NCBI RefSeq assembly: GCF_014647235.1
Contig: NZ_BMOU01000006.1
Span: forward strand, 269,620-333,619
DNA length: 64,000 nt
Origin: Haloarcula pellucida
GTDB taxonomy: Archaea; Halobacteriota; Halobacteria; Halobacteriales; Haloarculaceae
Direction: 5' to 3'
In this document: one piece after another, positions 50,920 through 58,723 of the stretch
Numbering within the stretch: the first letter of the stretch is position 1
Layout of the letters: the number at the start of each line of letters is the position of its first letter
The notes under the pieces: generated by a model
Databases searched by the model: none
Told to the model about the DNA's origin: nothing
Seen by the model: only the letters and a program-made list of their open reading frames with translations
Translations under genes and position numbers: made by a program

Positions 50920-52413
50920 GTGCCACCTGTGACGAAGGCCGGCGGGGACGCCTTCCGCAAAGAGGTAGAGTTCGTCGAGAAAGACGACGCCGAGCAGCGG
51001 GCGGTCGGCATCGTGATGGTCCCCGACAAGGCGGACCTGCAGCACGACTTCGCTCGCGAGGAGACCATCCGGGCGTTCGCCGACGAGTTCGGCGCGCTGA
51101 TGGACTCCGGCAGCGCCGACGGCGGTATCATGCACGCCGCGTGGCCGTCGGAGTGGATGTCCCTCGAGCGCAACGAGGTCCTCGACGAAGCCGAAGACAT
51201 CGGCGGCCAGACCGCCCCCGAGGGTGCGTGGGTGCAGGAGTGGCAGTTCGACGACGCCGGCACCTGGGACCTCGTCGAGGACGGCGTCTACAGCGGCTAT
51301 TCCATCGGCGCGAAAGCCGTCGAGTGGGACGGGCCGTACCTCATCGGTGAGGACGACGCCGTCGACGACGTTGACGTCCCCGACCAGCTCCCCGACGACG
51401 CGATGGTCTGGGAGCTGACCGACGGCGTCATCCGCGAGGTCAGCGCCGTCGACATCCCGGCTGTCCCCGACGCGGAGATCCTCGAGACGAAGCGGCTGGG
51501 CGACCACCTCGGCGACCGTGACGCCTTCATCGAGGAGGCCGTCGAGCGCGGCCACTCCGAAGACGACGCCGAGCGGATGTGGGACAACCTGACTCGTGCG
51601 CTCGAGGAGGAGGGCGCCGGTGACCCCGGCAAGGAATCGTTCCTCGAGCGCGTCGGGAAGGCGGCCATGTCGGTTCTCTCCGCCCCAGATGCGACCGGCC
51701 CGAGCCCAGACCCGACGTTCCCGACCAACCGGGACAAAGAGGGACGGACGCTCTCGAAGGGCAATCGCGAGTCGATCATGGCCTCCATCGACGCCGGGCT
51801 GGATGTCCTCGAGGACGCCGGCGTCGACCACGGCATGACGCGGTTCACCGATCAGGACAGCGTCGACTTCGACCTCTCTGAGCACGACGCCCGTGCGTGG
51901 TCGTTCGAGGACGACGAAGGCGGCGATGAAGACGAAGACGACCAGGACGACAAGCACGCCGCCGGCGGCGACACGCCGGCCGACGATGGCAGCACGACCG
52001 CTGCCGACGACATGTCCGACGATTCTGACACGAACACTGGTGAGGACAAGTCCCTCGCCGAGCAGAACGCAGAACAGATCAACGAACTGACCGACGCCGT
52101 CAAGAGCCTCACCGAGGCCGTCGACGGCGACAGCGGAAGCGACGCGGATGCCGACAAGACCGCCGAGGTAGAGCTCCCCGACGGCTCCGTGGCCGAAGTC
52201 TCGAAGAGCGAGGTCGACTCGTGGTTCGAGGACGACGGCGACGCCAACAAGGACGCCGACGGCGCCGCAGCGACGAAGGCCGACATCGAGGCGCTCCACG
52301 CCCGACTCGACGCGATCTCTCGCGAGGCCAGTGGCAGTCAGCAGCTCGCGCAGGGCTCCGGCGAGGGTGAGGACGGCGACCGACTCAGCGACCTGGGAAA
52401 GGCCCTCTCCTGA
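50920..52413 (+). CDS. XkdF-like prohead protease/scaffold protein
   Basis: This 497-residue protein has a first half resembling the XkdF-type putative protease domain: AVGIVMVPDKADLQHDF, MHAAWPSEWMSLERN, WVQEWQFDD, YSGYSIGAKAVEW. A very acidic, helical second half (about 330-497) with DDEGGDEDEDDQDDK and a coiled-coil near NAEQINELTDAVKSLTEAV looks like scaffold. Fusion of protease and scaffold in one gene is known in tailed phages. It directly precedes the major capsid protein, the usual place. The catalytic residues are not clearly visible. Confidence 0.65.
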   Translation: MPPVTKAGGDAFRKEVEFVEKDDAEQRAVGIVMVPDKADLQHDFAREETIRAFADEFGALMDSGSADGGIMHAAWPSEWMSLERNEVLDEAEDIGGQTAPEGAWVQEWQFDDAGTWDLVEDGVYSGYSIGAKAVEWDGPYLIGEDDAVDDVDVPDQLPDDAMVWELTDGVIREVSAVDIPAVPDAEILETKRLGDHLGDRDAFIEEAVERGHSEDDAERMWDNLTRALEEEGAGDPGKESFLERVGKAAMSVLSAPDATGPSPDPTFPTNRDKEGRTLSKGNRESIMASIDAGLDVLEDAGVDHGMTRFTDQDSVDFDLSEHDARAWSFEDDEGGDEDEDDQDDKHAAGGDTPADDGSTTAADDMSDDSDTNTGEDKSLAEQNAEQINELTDAVKSLTEAVDGDSGSDADADKTAEVELPDGSVAEVSKSEVDSWFEDDGDANKDADGAAATKADIEALHARLDAISREASGSQQLAQGSGEGEDGDRLSDLGKALS

Positions 52414-52424
52414 GGTGACTACAG

Positions 52425-53456
52425 ATGAGCACTAACACCATCGACGCAGTCCGTACGCAGAACCAGGTCGCCGGCGGCGTCAGCAAGGACGTCGACCTCG
52501 CGACGCTCGACAACTTCCAGCTCCCGCGCGACGTCACCGAGGAGTTCCTCGATCGGGCCCAGAAAGAAGTCCAGGTGCTGGAGATGGCCGACACCATGGT
52601 CCTCGAGCGCCTGGAGATGGACGTCCCGATGTTCGGCGTCCCGCAGCTGTCGGGGTCGACCCGTGCCGAAGAGGGCACGCGAACGTCCAACTCCGCCAAC
52701 TCGGACGGGGACGTCGCGTTCAACGCGACCGACCAGCAGTACTACATCCTCGTCGAGCCGACCCGCGACGCGCTCAAGAACACCCACTACGGACCCGACC
52801 AGTTCGGCGACTACATCGTCGACCAGTTCATCCAGCGCTGGTTCAACGACGTCGGCCTCATCGGGATCCGTGCGAACGCCGACTCGGGTAACCTGCAGTC
52901 TATCGGCGGCGCCGCTGCGCTGGACTCGACGTGGAACGGCTGGATCGCCATCGCCGAGGGCGAGGACACGGCGTCGGATCGGATGGGTCTCGAAACGACG
53001 GCAGGCGGCGAGGTCGACACCATGCCGACCGTCGACATGGCGTCGTCGTCGGTCGACACGAAGATGTTCAATGACGCGATCCAGACGCTGGACTCGCGCT
53101 ACCGCGATCCCGACAACTTCGTGTTCCTGACGTCGCCGGACGTCGTCCAGGAGTACGTCTTCAGCCTGACCGAGCGCGAGGACCCGCTGGGCTCGGCGGT
53201 CATCTTCGGCGACAACGACATCACGCCGTTCAGCTACGACGTCGTCGGCGTCAACGGCTGGCCCGACAGCTACGCGATGCTGACCGACCCCGACAACCTC
53301 GCGTTCGGGGTCTTCGAGGAGATGGAGCTCGACCAGACCACGGACACGGACAAGGTCCACGAGAACCGCCTCCACTCCCGGAACTGGCTGGAAGGGCAGT
53401 TCGACTTCCAGATCAAGCAGATGCAGGCCGGCGTCCTCGTCGAGAACATCGCCTGA
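52425..53456 (+). CDS. major capsid protein, HK97-like
   Basis: This 343-residue protein has the length and position (after protease/scaffold) of a HK97-fold capsid protein. N-terminal helical arm (VTEEFLDRAQKEVQVLE), then FGVPQLSGSTRAEEGTRT, KNTHYGPDQFGDYIVDQF, DSRYRDPDNFVFLTSPDVVQEY, and the end RNWLEGQFDFQIKQMQAGVLVENI, with the pattern of the P and A domains. Several hundred copies would form the icosahedral shell. No cross-linking Lys/Asn pair can be assigned. Confidence 0.8.
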   Translation: MSTNTIDAVRTQNQVAGGVSKDVDLATLDNFQLPRDVTEEFLDRAQKEVQVLEMADTMVLERLEMDVPMFGVPQLSGSTRAEEGTRTSNSANSDGDVAFNATDQQYYILVEPTRDALKNTHYGPDQFGDYIVDQFIQRWFNDVGLIGIRANADSGNLQSIGGAAALDSTWNGWIAIAEGEDTASDRMGLETTAGGEVDTMPTVDMASSSVDTKMFNDAIQTLDSRYRDPDNFVFLTSPDVVQEYVFSLTEREDPLGSAVIFGDNDITPFSYDVVGVNGWPDSYAMLTDPDNLAFGVFEEMELDQTTDTDKVHENRLHSRNWLEGQFDFQIKQMQAGVLVENIA

Positions 53457-53468
53457 GGTGAGTAAGCG

Positions 53469-53690
53469 ATGACGCTCTACCTCGACGACGAAACCGGCCA
53501 CATCATCGAGAACCACCCTGACGAGTACATCTACACCGACGATGAGGGACGGCTCCACATCGACCCCGACGCCGTCGGCCGCGAGGAGAAGCTCAAGACA
53601 CTGGCGAAGTGTGCGACCGAGTTGGTCGAGAACTGCGACGAGTACGACGTCGTCCAGGAGCCCGAGTTCGAGTGGGCAGGTGGTGAGTGA
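53469..53690 (+). CDS. small viral protein, unknown
   Basis: This 73-residue acidic protein (YLDDETGHIIENHPDEYIYTDDE) sits 12 bp after the capsid gene. Its end overlaps the next start (TGATG). It could be a head decoration or chaperone protein by position only. No family recognised. Confidence 0.55.
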   Translation: MTLYLDDETGHIIENHPDEYIYTDDEGRLHIDPDAVGREEKLKTLAKCATELVENCDEYDVVQEPEFEWAGGE

Positions 53691-54067
53691 TGTCTGGACC
53701 GACCACCAACGCCGAGATTCGGGAGCGCTACGAAAACGGCGACCCGCTCAACGACGGTGCGCCCGGGAAGGTCGCGACCGACGCGCCGGCGAACGGCGCT
53801 TCGACGACAGTGCCGGCAGACGCCGACGTCCATGCGGTCACAGCCGACGGGACCAACGCAGTCGACCTCGACACTGCAGCCGAAGAGGGCCGCGTGGTCA
53901 CAGTCGTCCACAACGGCGGGGCCAACACGCCGACGCTGTCGTTCGCCGACGCCGACTTCGTCGGGACCGGGCCAGCGAACCTCAGCAGCGCCGGCGCGAC
54001 CGCAACGGTTCGCAACATCGACGGCACGACCAGCGGCTGGGTCGTCGCTGGCACCGGGAGTGCCTGA
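53690..54067 (+). CDS. viral head protein, possible decoration protein
   Basis: This 125-residue protein has an N-terminal NAEIRERYENGDPL then a beta-rich, Ala/Thr/Gly-rich body (VVTVVHNGGANTPTLSFADADFVG), as in small jelly-roll decoration proteins. ATG 53690 overlaps the previous stop; a GTG at 53687 is also possible. Position after the capsid gene supports a head accessory role. No family assigned. Confidence 0.5.
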   Translation: MSGPTTNAEIRERYENGDPLNDGAPGKVATDAPANGASTTVPADADVHAVTADGTNAVDLDTAAEEGRVVTVVHNGGANTPTLSFADADFVGTGPANLSSAGATATVRNIDGTTSGWVVAGTGSA

Positions 54068-54069
54068 CC

Positions 54070-54456
54070 ATGCCGGTCGTTGAGAAGACGTCCGGCGCCC
54101 GGGTCACCATCCGTGACATCGGGGAGTTCACCCACGGTGATCGTGCCGACGTCGGCGCTGCCGACGCCGCGTACCTCTGTGACGAGCGCGGTGACTTCGA
54201 GCGCGTCGACGACGCTGTCGCTGCTGAGGACGGGCCAGCCGACGAAGACGTCCACGAGGAGGACGGGCCGCCCGATGGGGCTGGCCCGATTCCTGACCCG
54301 AGCGACCACTCGGTCGCAGACCTTCGCGACAAACTGAGCGACATCGACGACGTCGACGTGTTGGCCGCGGTCTACGACGCCGAGGAGGCTGGAAAGGACC
54401 GGGATACTGCTATCGAAGCGATTCAGGGTCGCATCAACGCCGTCCGGGAGGACTAA
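54070..54456 (+). CDS. viral protein with a helical C-terminal (SAP/LEM-like) domain
   Basis: This 128-residue protein has a beta-like start (GARVTIRDIGEFTHGD), an acidic linker and a C-terminal small helical domain (VADLRDKLSDIDDVDVLAAVYDAEEAGKDRDTAIEAI). The helix-loop-helix pattern resembles SAP/LEM-type or head-tail connector tips. It lies in the head-completion gene group. No certain family. Confidence 0.5.
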   Translation: MPVVEKTSGARVTIRDIGEFTHGDRADVGAADAAYLCDERGDFERVDDAVAAEDGPADEDVHEEDGPPDGAGPIPDPSDHSVADLRDKLSDIDDVDVLAAVYDAEEAGKDRDTAIEAIQGRINAVRED

Positions 54457-54459
54457 CCG

Positions 54460-54768
54460 ATGCCGAAGTGGTACGACAGTACGGTCCTCGCCGACTCCCA
54501 GAGCCTCACCGCCGGCAACGCGGTCACTGGCGACATCAGCCAGTACCACACGCCGGCGATCTGCGTGGCGCTGGAGGACCTCGAGGGCAACGCCGACGAC
54601 ACCATCACCGTCGAGGTGGTCGGCGCCGCCGGCACCTACGAGGTCGACGAACGGACGCTCTCGGCGGTGGGCTCGTACATCGTCGAGGCGCCGCAGGCTG
54701 ACACGGTCAAGGTGACCAGCAGCAACGGCGTCACGTACAGCATCGAAGCTCGGAACAACCCGAGGTAA
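54460..54768 (+). CDS. small beta-rich viral protein
   Basis: This 102-residue protein is nearly all beta-strand: SLTAGNAVTGDISQYHTP, ICVALEDLEGNADDTITVEVVGAAG, TVKVTSSNGVTYSIEAR. This is consistent with a small head or tail decoration or fibre-like protein. It starts 4 bp after the previous gene. Family unknown. Confidence 0.5.
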   Translation: MPKWYDSTVLADSQSLTAGNAVTGDISQYHTPAICVALEDLEGNADDTITVEVVGAAGTYEVDERTLSAVGSYIVEAPQADTVKVTSSNGVTYSIEARNNPR

Positions 54769-54774
54769 CACGAC

Positions 54775-55638
54775 ATGGCGACTGGCTACTGTACGACCGA
54801 GGATCTCCGCCGAGCGCTGCGGAAAGCCAGCCTCCCCGGCGATGTCACCCAGGACACGCGGATCGCCGCCGACGCCATCGTCTCCCGGACCGAGTGGCTG
54901 GAGAAGACCTACGACCGCCACTGGTACGCCCCGACCGGCGCCGCCATCCTCGACGAGGCGTCGAACGTCGACATCCCGACGTCGACGAACACGCGCGACG
55001 ACGAGGAGGACATCCCAACCCACGGCGGGATGGTCCACGGCGCCAGCGAGAACGAGCGCTACCGGTATCGACAGAACAGCGACGCACTCCTCGAATCGGG
55101 GCCGCGGTACGAGCGCCGGCGCAAGCACTACCAGGATCCGAAAGAGGAGATCCGCATCGCGTTCGGCCGCCCCGAGTCACTGGAGCCGCCGGTCGACGAC
55201 ACCGTCCCGGCGTACACGCGGATCACGCTCGCTCGGAAGGACGCCAAGGCAGTCAACTCGCTGTCGGTCGTCAACGCAGAGGGCGCCTTCGACGACTGGG
55301 TCGCCAGCAACGACTACGACGGCGGCGTCGGAAACACCCACCGCGGCGAGGACTACTGGGTCCGCGTCAACAACGGCGGCGTCTCAGAGCTGTATCTGGA
55401 CGTCCACGCGATGGACGACGACATCCCGTCGTTCTCCGATGCCGTGTACGTCGACTTCGACTATGGCCACGAGGGCATCCCGCGGACCGTCCGGCGGGCC
55501 GTCGCGAACTGGGCGGCGGCGGACCTCGTCGAGGAGGCCGTCATCGAGATCCCCCAGAACGCCACGGTCTACAACGTCGAGACGAAAGCCGACGAACTGG
55601 AGCGCAAAGCCGAGGAACTGATGGAGGTCTACGAGTGA
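54775..55638 (+). CDS. putative head-tail connector protein
   Basis: This 287-residue protein starts with TTEDLRRALRKASLPGDVTQDTRIAADAIVSRTEWLEKTYDRH, a helical pattern similar to connector proteins (gp6/HK97 gp6-like), then a beta part and a C-terminal helix (AVANWAAADLVEEAVIEIP...AEELMEVYE). Its place between capsid and tail completion genes supports connector function. Moderate confidence. Confidence 0.6.
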   Translation: MATGYCTTEDLRRALRKASLPGDVTQDTRIAADAIVSRTEWLEKTYDRHWYAPTGAAILDEASNVDIPTSTNTRDDEEDIPTHGGMVHGASENERYRYRQNSDALLESGPRYERRRKHYQDPKEEIRIAFGRPESLEPPVDDTVPAYTRITLARKDAKAVNSLSVVNAEGAFDDWVASNDYDGGVGNTHRGEDYWVRVNNGGVSELYLDVHAMDDDIPSFSDAVYVDFDYGHEGIPRTVRRAVANWAAADLVEEAVIEIPQNATVYNVETKADELERKAEELMEVYE

Positions 55639-55639
55639 C

Positions 55640-56173
55640 GTGGCCGTCGCCCAGATTCCGGTCACCGTCGACGTCTCGCTGGCGTTCCAGACCGACCCCA
55701 TCGGCGCCGTCCTGGACATCGCCGTTCCCAACGCGCCGGCGGAGAGTGCCCGGCAGGCCCTGCTGGACGATATCGAACACAAACTGGTCGGCGAGCGCAA
55801 CAACCTCGTCTTCCGGAGTGTCCGGCAGGCCCACGAGCAACTCGAGAGCTACGCGTCGACGAACGACTACCACGTCGACCCGCTCATCGAGAGCTTCGCC
55901 GGCGTCGACGTCGCCCGAGACCGGACGTCTATCCACGCCGAGTGGTCGTGGAGCCACGAGGCCATGCCGTTCTGGGAGTTCGGGACCAGCGACCACACGG
56001 TCGACGGCGACCCGCTGCTGGTGTTCGAGTTCGACAAGAGCGAGTACCCGGGTCTGGCGGAGATGTTCCCCGGCGGGACGGCGTTCCTGCCGCAGACGGA
56101 ACCGACGGGGCTGCCCGAGAGCCGGGCCGTCCGGGACTCGCTCAACTGGCTCCGCCGGGAGGTCAGCCAGTGA
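55640..56173 (+). CDS. HK97 gp10-like tail completion protein
   Basis: This 177-residue protein has an N-terminal helix and then a body that resembles HK97 gp10-like proteins: YHVDPLIESFAGVDVARDRTSIHAEWSWSHEAMPFWEFGTSDHTVDG. The FWEFGTSxHxV motif is typical. It probably joins tail to head. The GTG start follows the previous stop by 1 bp. The stop overlaps the next start (GTGA). Confidence 0.65.
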   Translation: MAVAQIPVTVDVSLAFQTDPIGAVLDIAVPNAPAESARQALLDDIEHKLVGERNNLVFRSVRQAHEQLESYASTNDYHVDPLIESFAGVDVARDRTSIHAEWSWSHEAMPFWEFGTSDHTVDGDPLLVFEFDKSEYPGLAEMFPGGTAFLPQTEPTGLPESRAVRDSLNWLRREVSQ

Positions 56174-56712
56174 GTAGCACCGAGGTCGACTGGGTGCTGG
56201 ACCAACTCGCCAGCGTGGTGAGTAGCGTCGCTACGGACTACACGCTGGAGAACGGCGACGACGTCGTGATCAAGCGCGTCGACCGCGACGACAGCCGCAT
56301 CTACGAGGGGTCGCAGGCGGTCGACATGACGACGCCGATCCGCTCACGCTCCGGCGAACTGCAGTCGGGAGTCTTCGTCAGCGCCGGGTCCGCCGACGTC
56401 TCGCAGTCTCCCATCGGCACCGAGTTCGACCTCGACGTCGAGCGTGTCGTCTCGCTGCGTGCCGAAGGTCTGCATCACAGCGAGTGGGGCCACGTCGATC
56501 CCGACGGCACCAACGGCGTGCCGTTCGGTGAGCTGCAAGACCGCATCCGGTCGGCGCTGTACGGCGCGCGGACGTACCCCGATGCCGGTCGGACCGGAAC
56601 GTCGTACACGCATCTGTTGCTGACCAACGAGGCCGATCTGTCGAGCGAGTACGCCGACTTCTACGACTGGCGCGTCGACGTCGCCTTCGACGGGTTCGAA
56701 GAGTTGCCGTGA
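56170..56712 (+). CDS. putative tail terminator or completion protein
   Basis: This 180-residue protein begins STEVDWVLDQLASVVSSVATDYTLENGDDVVIKRVDRDDSR. It continues with a pattern of two short strands and a helix that fits tail-terminator proteins (HK97 gp10/lambda gpU neighbours), and ends in RVDVAFDGFEELP. The GTGA overlap with the gp10-like gene supports a joint role. The family match is only positional. Confidence 0.5.
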   Translation: MSSTEVDWVLDQLASVVSSVATDYTLENGDDVVIKRVDRDDSRIYEGSQAVDMTTPIRSRSGELQSGVFVSAGSADVSQSPIGTEFDLDVERVVSLRAEGLHHSEWGHVDPDGTNGVPFGELQDRIRSALYGARTYPDAGRTGTSYTHLLLTNEADLSSEYADFYDWRVDVAFDGFEELP

Positions 56713-56804
56713 CTCCGCCGCTTTTTCAGTACACGCAAGACTGATGACCCGTCGGTCGCCGCGGCCGGCGTCGAGGACACCACGCGGCAGGTTTTCAGGA
56801 GTTA

Positions 56805-56818
56805 CTCATGATCATGAG
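56805..56818. promoter_or_regulatory. perfect 14-bp palindrome before the tail-tube gene
   Basis: CTCATGATCATGAG is a perfect palindrome in the 130-bp spacer before the tail-tube gene, 25-38 bp upstream of its ATG. The spacer also contains a GGAGG ribosome site at about 56832-56836. It could be an operator or a chance palindrome; function unknown. Confidence 0.3.
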
Positions 56819-56842
56819 ACACGCGTATAGCGGAGGTACAGC

Positions 56843-57772
56843 ATGACGGGCGCGGGGACCGGCACCCTCGTGGCCTGTGGCGAGCAGTCGTTCATGGGCT
56901 CGCTCGTCGACGCCGACAGCGACGGGACGCCCGATCTCTTCCACCTCGGGCGTAACCCCACACTGAGCGAGGGCCCATCGCTGGAGAACCAACTGCAAGA
57001 GCTGCGCGAAGCGGATGCGGCCTGGAGCGTCGAGTCGGTCAAGCAAAACTTCGAGGGCGCGATCACCATCGAGGCGATCGTCAGCGCCGACGTCCACACG
57101 AAGATCGAGGATAACCTCGTGCTGAACGCCGCCGACACGATCCAACCGGGACTGTCGACGTCGGGCCGGGTCTTCGCTGGCGTGCAGTACCCCAGCGGCA
57201 CCGCCACCGAGGAGTACCTCGGGTGCATCCCGCTGGAGTACTCGATCAACTACCAGCAGGGCGGCGAGGTCCAGTACACGCTGTCGCTGGCCTACGCCGA
57301 CCAGAAGCCCGATCCGTCGACGGATCTCACGACGGCGACGCCAGTCACCGACGGCTCCTCTGTCGCGTGGCACGGCACGGATCTGTCCATCGATGGCACC
57401 AGCGTCTCGGACATGCAGTCGGCGACGCTGACGCTATCAGACCTCGCACGGTTCCAGCGCGGCGGGACGCCGACGCCGAACCGCGGCGTCACGGCTGCCC
57501 CGTCGGCGACGCTCGACGTCGAAGCGACGTTCGTCGAGGAGACGCGGATGGATCTGGCCCGTGGGTCGTCGACCAGCGCACCGCCAGACACGCTCGACAG
57601 CGTCGCCGGCACGCTGGTGCTGAACGCACCCGACGGGACGACGCTGCGGACGTACAACCTCGCGAAGCTGAAGCCCGACAGCCACCAGTGGAACGAGATC
57701 ATCAGTACCGAGGACGCGACCGACGCGACGACGTTCAACGTCAACGGTGACCCGGCGGTGACTTTCGCATGA
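56843..57772 (+). CDS. major tail (tube) protein
   Basis: This 309-residue protein is beta-rich with no membrane segment. Two similar halves are suggested by FEGAITIEAIVSADVHTKIEDNL and by DVEATFVEETRMDLA with TLVLNAPDGTTLRTYNLAKL. The size and the position immediately before the tail-assembly chaperones fit a tail tube protein of siphoviruses, where the fold is the gpV type. Its stop overlaps the next start (ATGA). Confidence 0.7.
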   Translation: MTGAGTGTLVACGEQSFMGSLVDADSDGTPDLFHLGRNPTLSEGPSLENQLQELREADAAWSVESVKQNFEGAITIEAIVSADVHTKIEDNLVLNAADTIQPGLSTSGRVFAGVQYPSGTATEEYLGCIPLEYSINYQQGGEVQYTLSLAYADQKPDPSTDLTTATPVTDGSSVAWHGTDLSIDGTSVSDMQSATLTLSDLARFQRGGTPTPNRGVTAAPSATLDVEATFVEETRMDLARGSSTSAPPDTLDSVAGTLVLNAPDGTTLRTYNLAKLKPDSHQWNEIISTEDATDATTFNVNGDPAVTFA

Positions 57773-58329
57773 CTGGCACGTTCAACGAGACGCACTTCGA
57801 CTTCGCCGAGGAAATCGACCGACTGGACGACCGCATCGCCGACCTGCAGGCCGAGGCCGACGAGACAGAAGACGGCAGCGACCAGGAGGCGGCGCTCCTC
57901 GAGACGAGACAGACGCTGCAGACCCAGCGCAAGGGCGCCATCTGGGCCTGCCCCGGCCGCGGCGGTGGCGAAGACGCCCACGAAGACGACGACTTCCCGA
58001 TGTGGGACGAGCCCGTCGACGGCGTCACGCTCGGCGCCGTGCGGGCGCGGACCTTCGCCAACATGGAGAACGACCTCGAGTCCGACCCCAACGCTGGCAG
58101 CGGCACGTCCAGTATCCTGCTCATCGCCGACGGGACGGTCGAAGCGCCCTACGTCGGCGAGGACATGCGCGATGCGGAAATCGCCGGCGCCGTCGGGAAG
58201 CTCCATCCGTGGTATCTCAAGTGGGCCGAGGGTCGGATCACGGCGCTGATGGATCCCGAGGGAAACGCGACGTCCTCCGGGACCTCGCCCGGGGACAAGC
58301 AGACGAAGACGACGTCGACCGAGGAGTGA
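57769..58329 (+). CDS. tail assembly chaperone (G-like)
   Basis: This 186-residue protein is helical (FAEEIDRLDDRIADLQAEADE) and then turns into a flexible end rich in Thr, Ser and Gly (GNATSSGTSPGDKQTKTTS). By position, directly between tail tube and tape measure, it is the G-type tail assembly chaperone. A G GGA AAC heptamer at 58260-58266 lies 61 bp before its stop codon, in the correct phase for -1 slippage. A fused product of 236 residues would run to 58478. See the frameshift site entry. Confidence 0.65.
   Translation: MTGTFNETHFDFAEEIDRLDDRIADLQAEADETEDGSDQEAALLETRQTLQTQRKGAIWACPGRGGGEDAHEDDDFPMWDEPVDGVTLGAVRARTFANMENDLESDPNAGSGTSSILLIADGTVEAPYVGEDMRDAEIAGAVGKLHPWYLKWAEGRITALMDPEGNATSSGTSPGDKQTKTTSTEE
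58260..58266 (+). promoter_or_regulatory. candidate programmed -1 frameshift slippery site
   Basis: GGGAAAC occurs with codons G-GGA-AAC, the X-XXY-YYZ form of a -1 slippery site; lambda G/GT uses GGGAAAG at the equivalent place. After slippage the -1 frame is open without a stop to 58478 and encodes the second chaperone frame. No downstream pseudoknot was modelled. Position, phase and gene pair all agree with the conserved tail-chaperone frameshift of long-tailed phages. Confidence 0.6.
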
Positions 58330-58478
58330 TCTATCGGTATGCCAGGGCGATGTACATCGACCGCGGCGGTGACCCGCGCGTCTTCGACGAGCTCTCCTGG
58401 GGCGAAATCGAGGACTGGCTCGCCATCCACGACGTCCTCGAAGCCCGGCAGTCGCTGGGCGGGCTCCCGGAGGGGTGA
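58326..58478 (+). CDS. tail assembly chaperone second frame (GT-like)
   Basis: The conserved-looking part is 50 residues: RYARAMYIDRGGDPRVFDELSWGEIEDWLAIHDVLEARQ. The frame is open from 58266, the slippery site, so it could be made as a fusion with the upstream protein. A GTG at 58326 also overlaps the stop of that gene (GTGA), so independent restart is the rival model. It resembles the downstream chaperone frames of other tailed viruses in position and size. The start is therefore uncertain. Confidence 0.55.
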   Translation: MIYRYARAMYIDRGGDPRVFDELSWGEIEDWLAIHDVLEARQSLGGLPEG

Positions 58479-58497
58479 CCGATGACGAGTAGAGCCA

Positions 58498-58703
58498 TCC
58501 ATCAAGATTTGATGATAAAAACATCGGCGACCGGCCGCTCAGCGAGGGTTGAGTCGGAATGTAGAGCAAATCTGTTTGCTCTGGATGATAGTACGCTTGT
58601 AGATGGAGTGTACCAAACCGTAAGAGGTATAATAACAACTCAGACATACCCCACTCCATCGCCATTGACGGAGCCGGATCTTTATCATCAAACCTTGATG
58701 GAA
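58498..58703. mobile_element. 206-bp AT-rich inverted-repeat segment
   Basis: The termini TCCATCAAGATTTGATGATA... (58498-58519) and its complement (58682-58703) match over 22 bp with one mismatch. The interior is clearly AT-richer than its flanks. It contains a hairpin AGAGCAAA-TCTG-TTTGCTCT (58563-58582) and the TATA-like GTATAATAAC near 58627-58636. A read-through frame of 81 residues (58482-58727) crosses it without a stop but its sequence looks random. It may be a MITE, an invertible segment or a promoter island. No target duplication is evident. Confidence 0.55.
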
Positions 58704-58723
58704 ACGGCGTCGGGGTGGTCCCG

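Noticed and set aside
50581..52299. Minus-strand open frame of 572 codons over the protease/scaffold
   Set aside because: Antisense shadow produced by acidic GC-rich codons.
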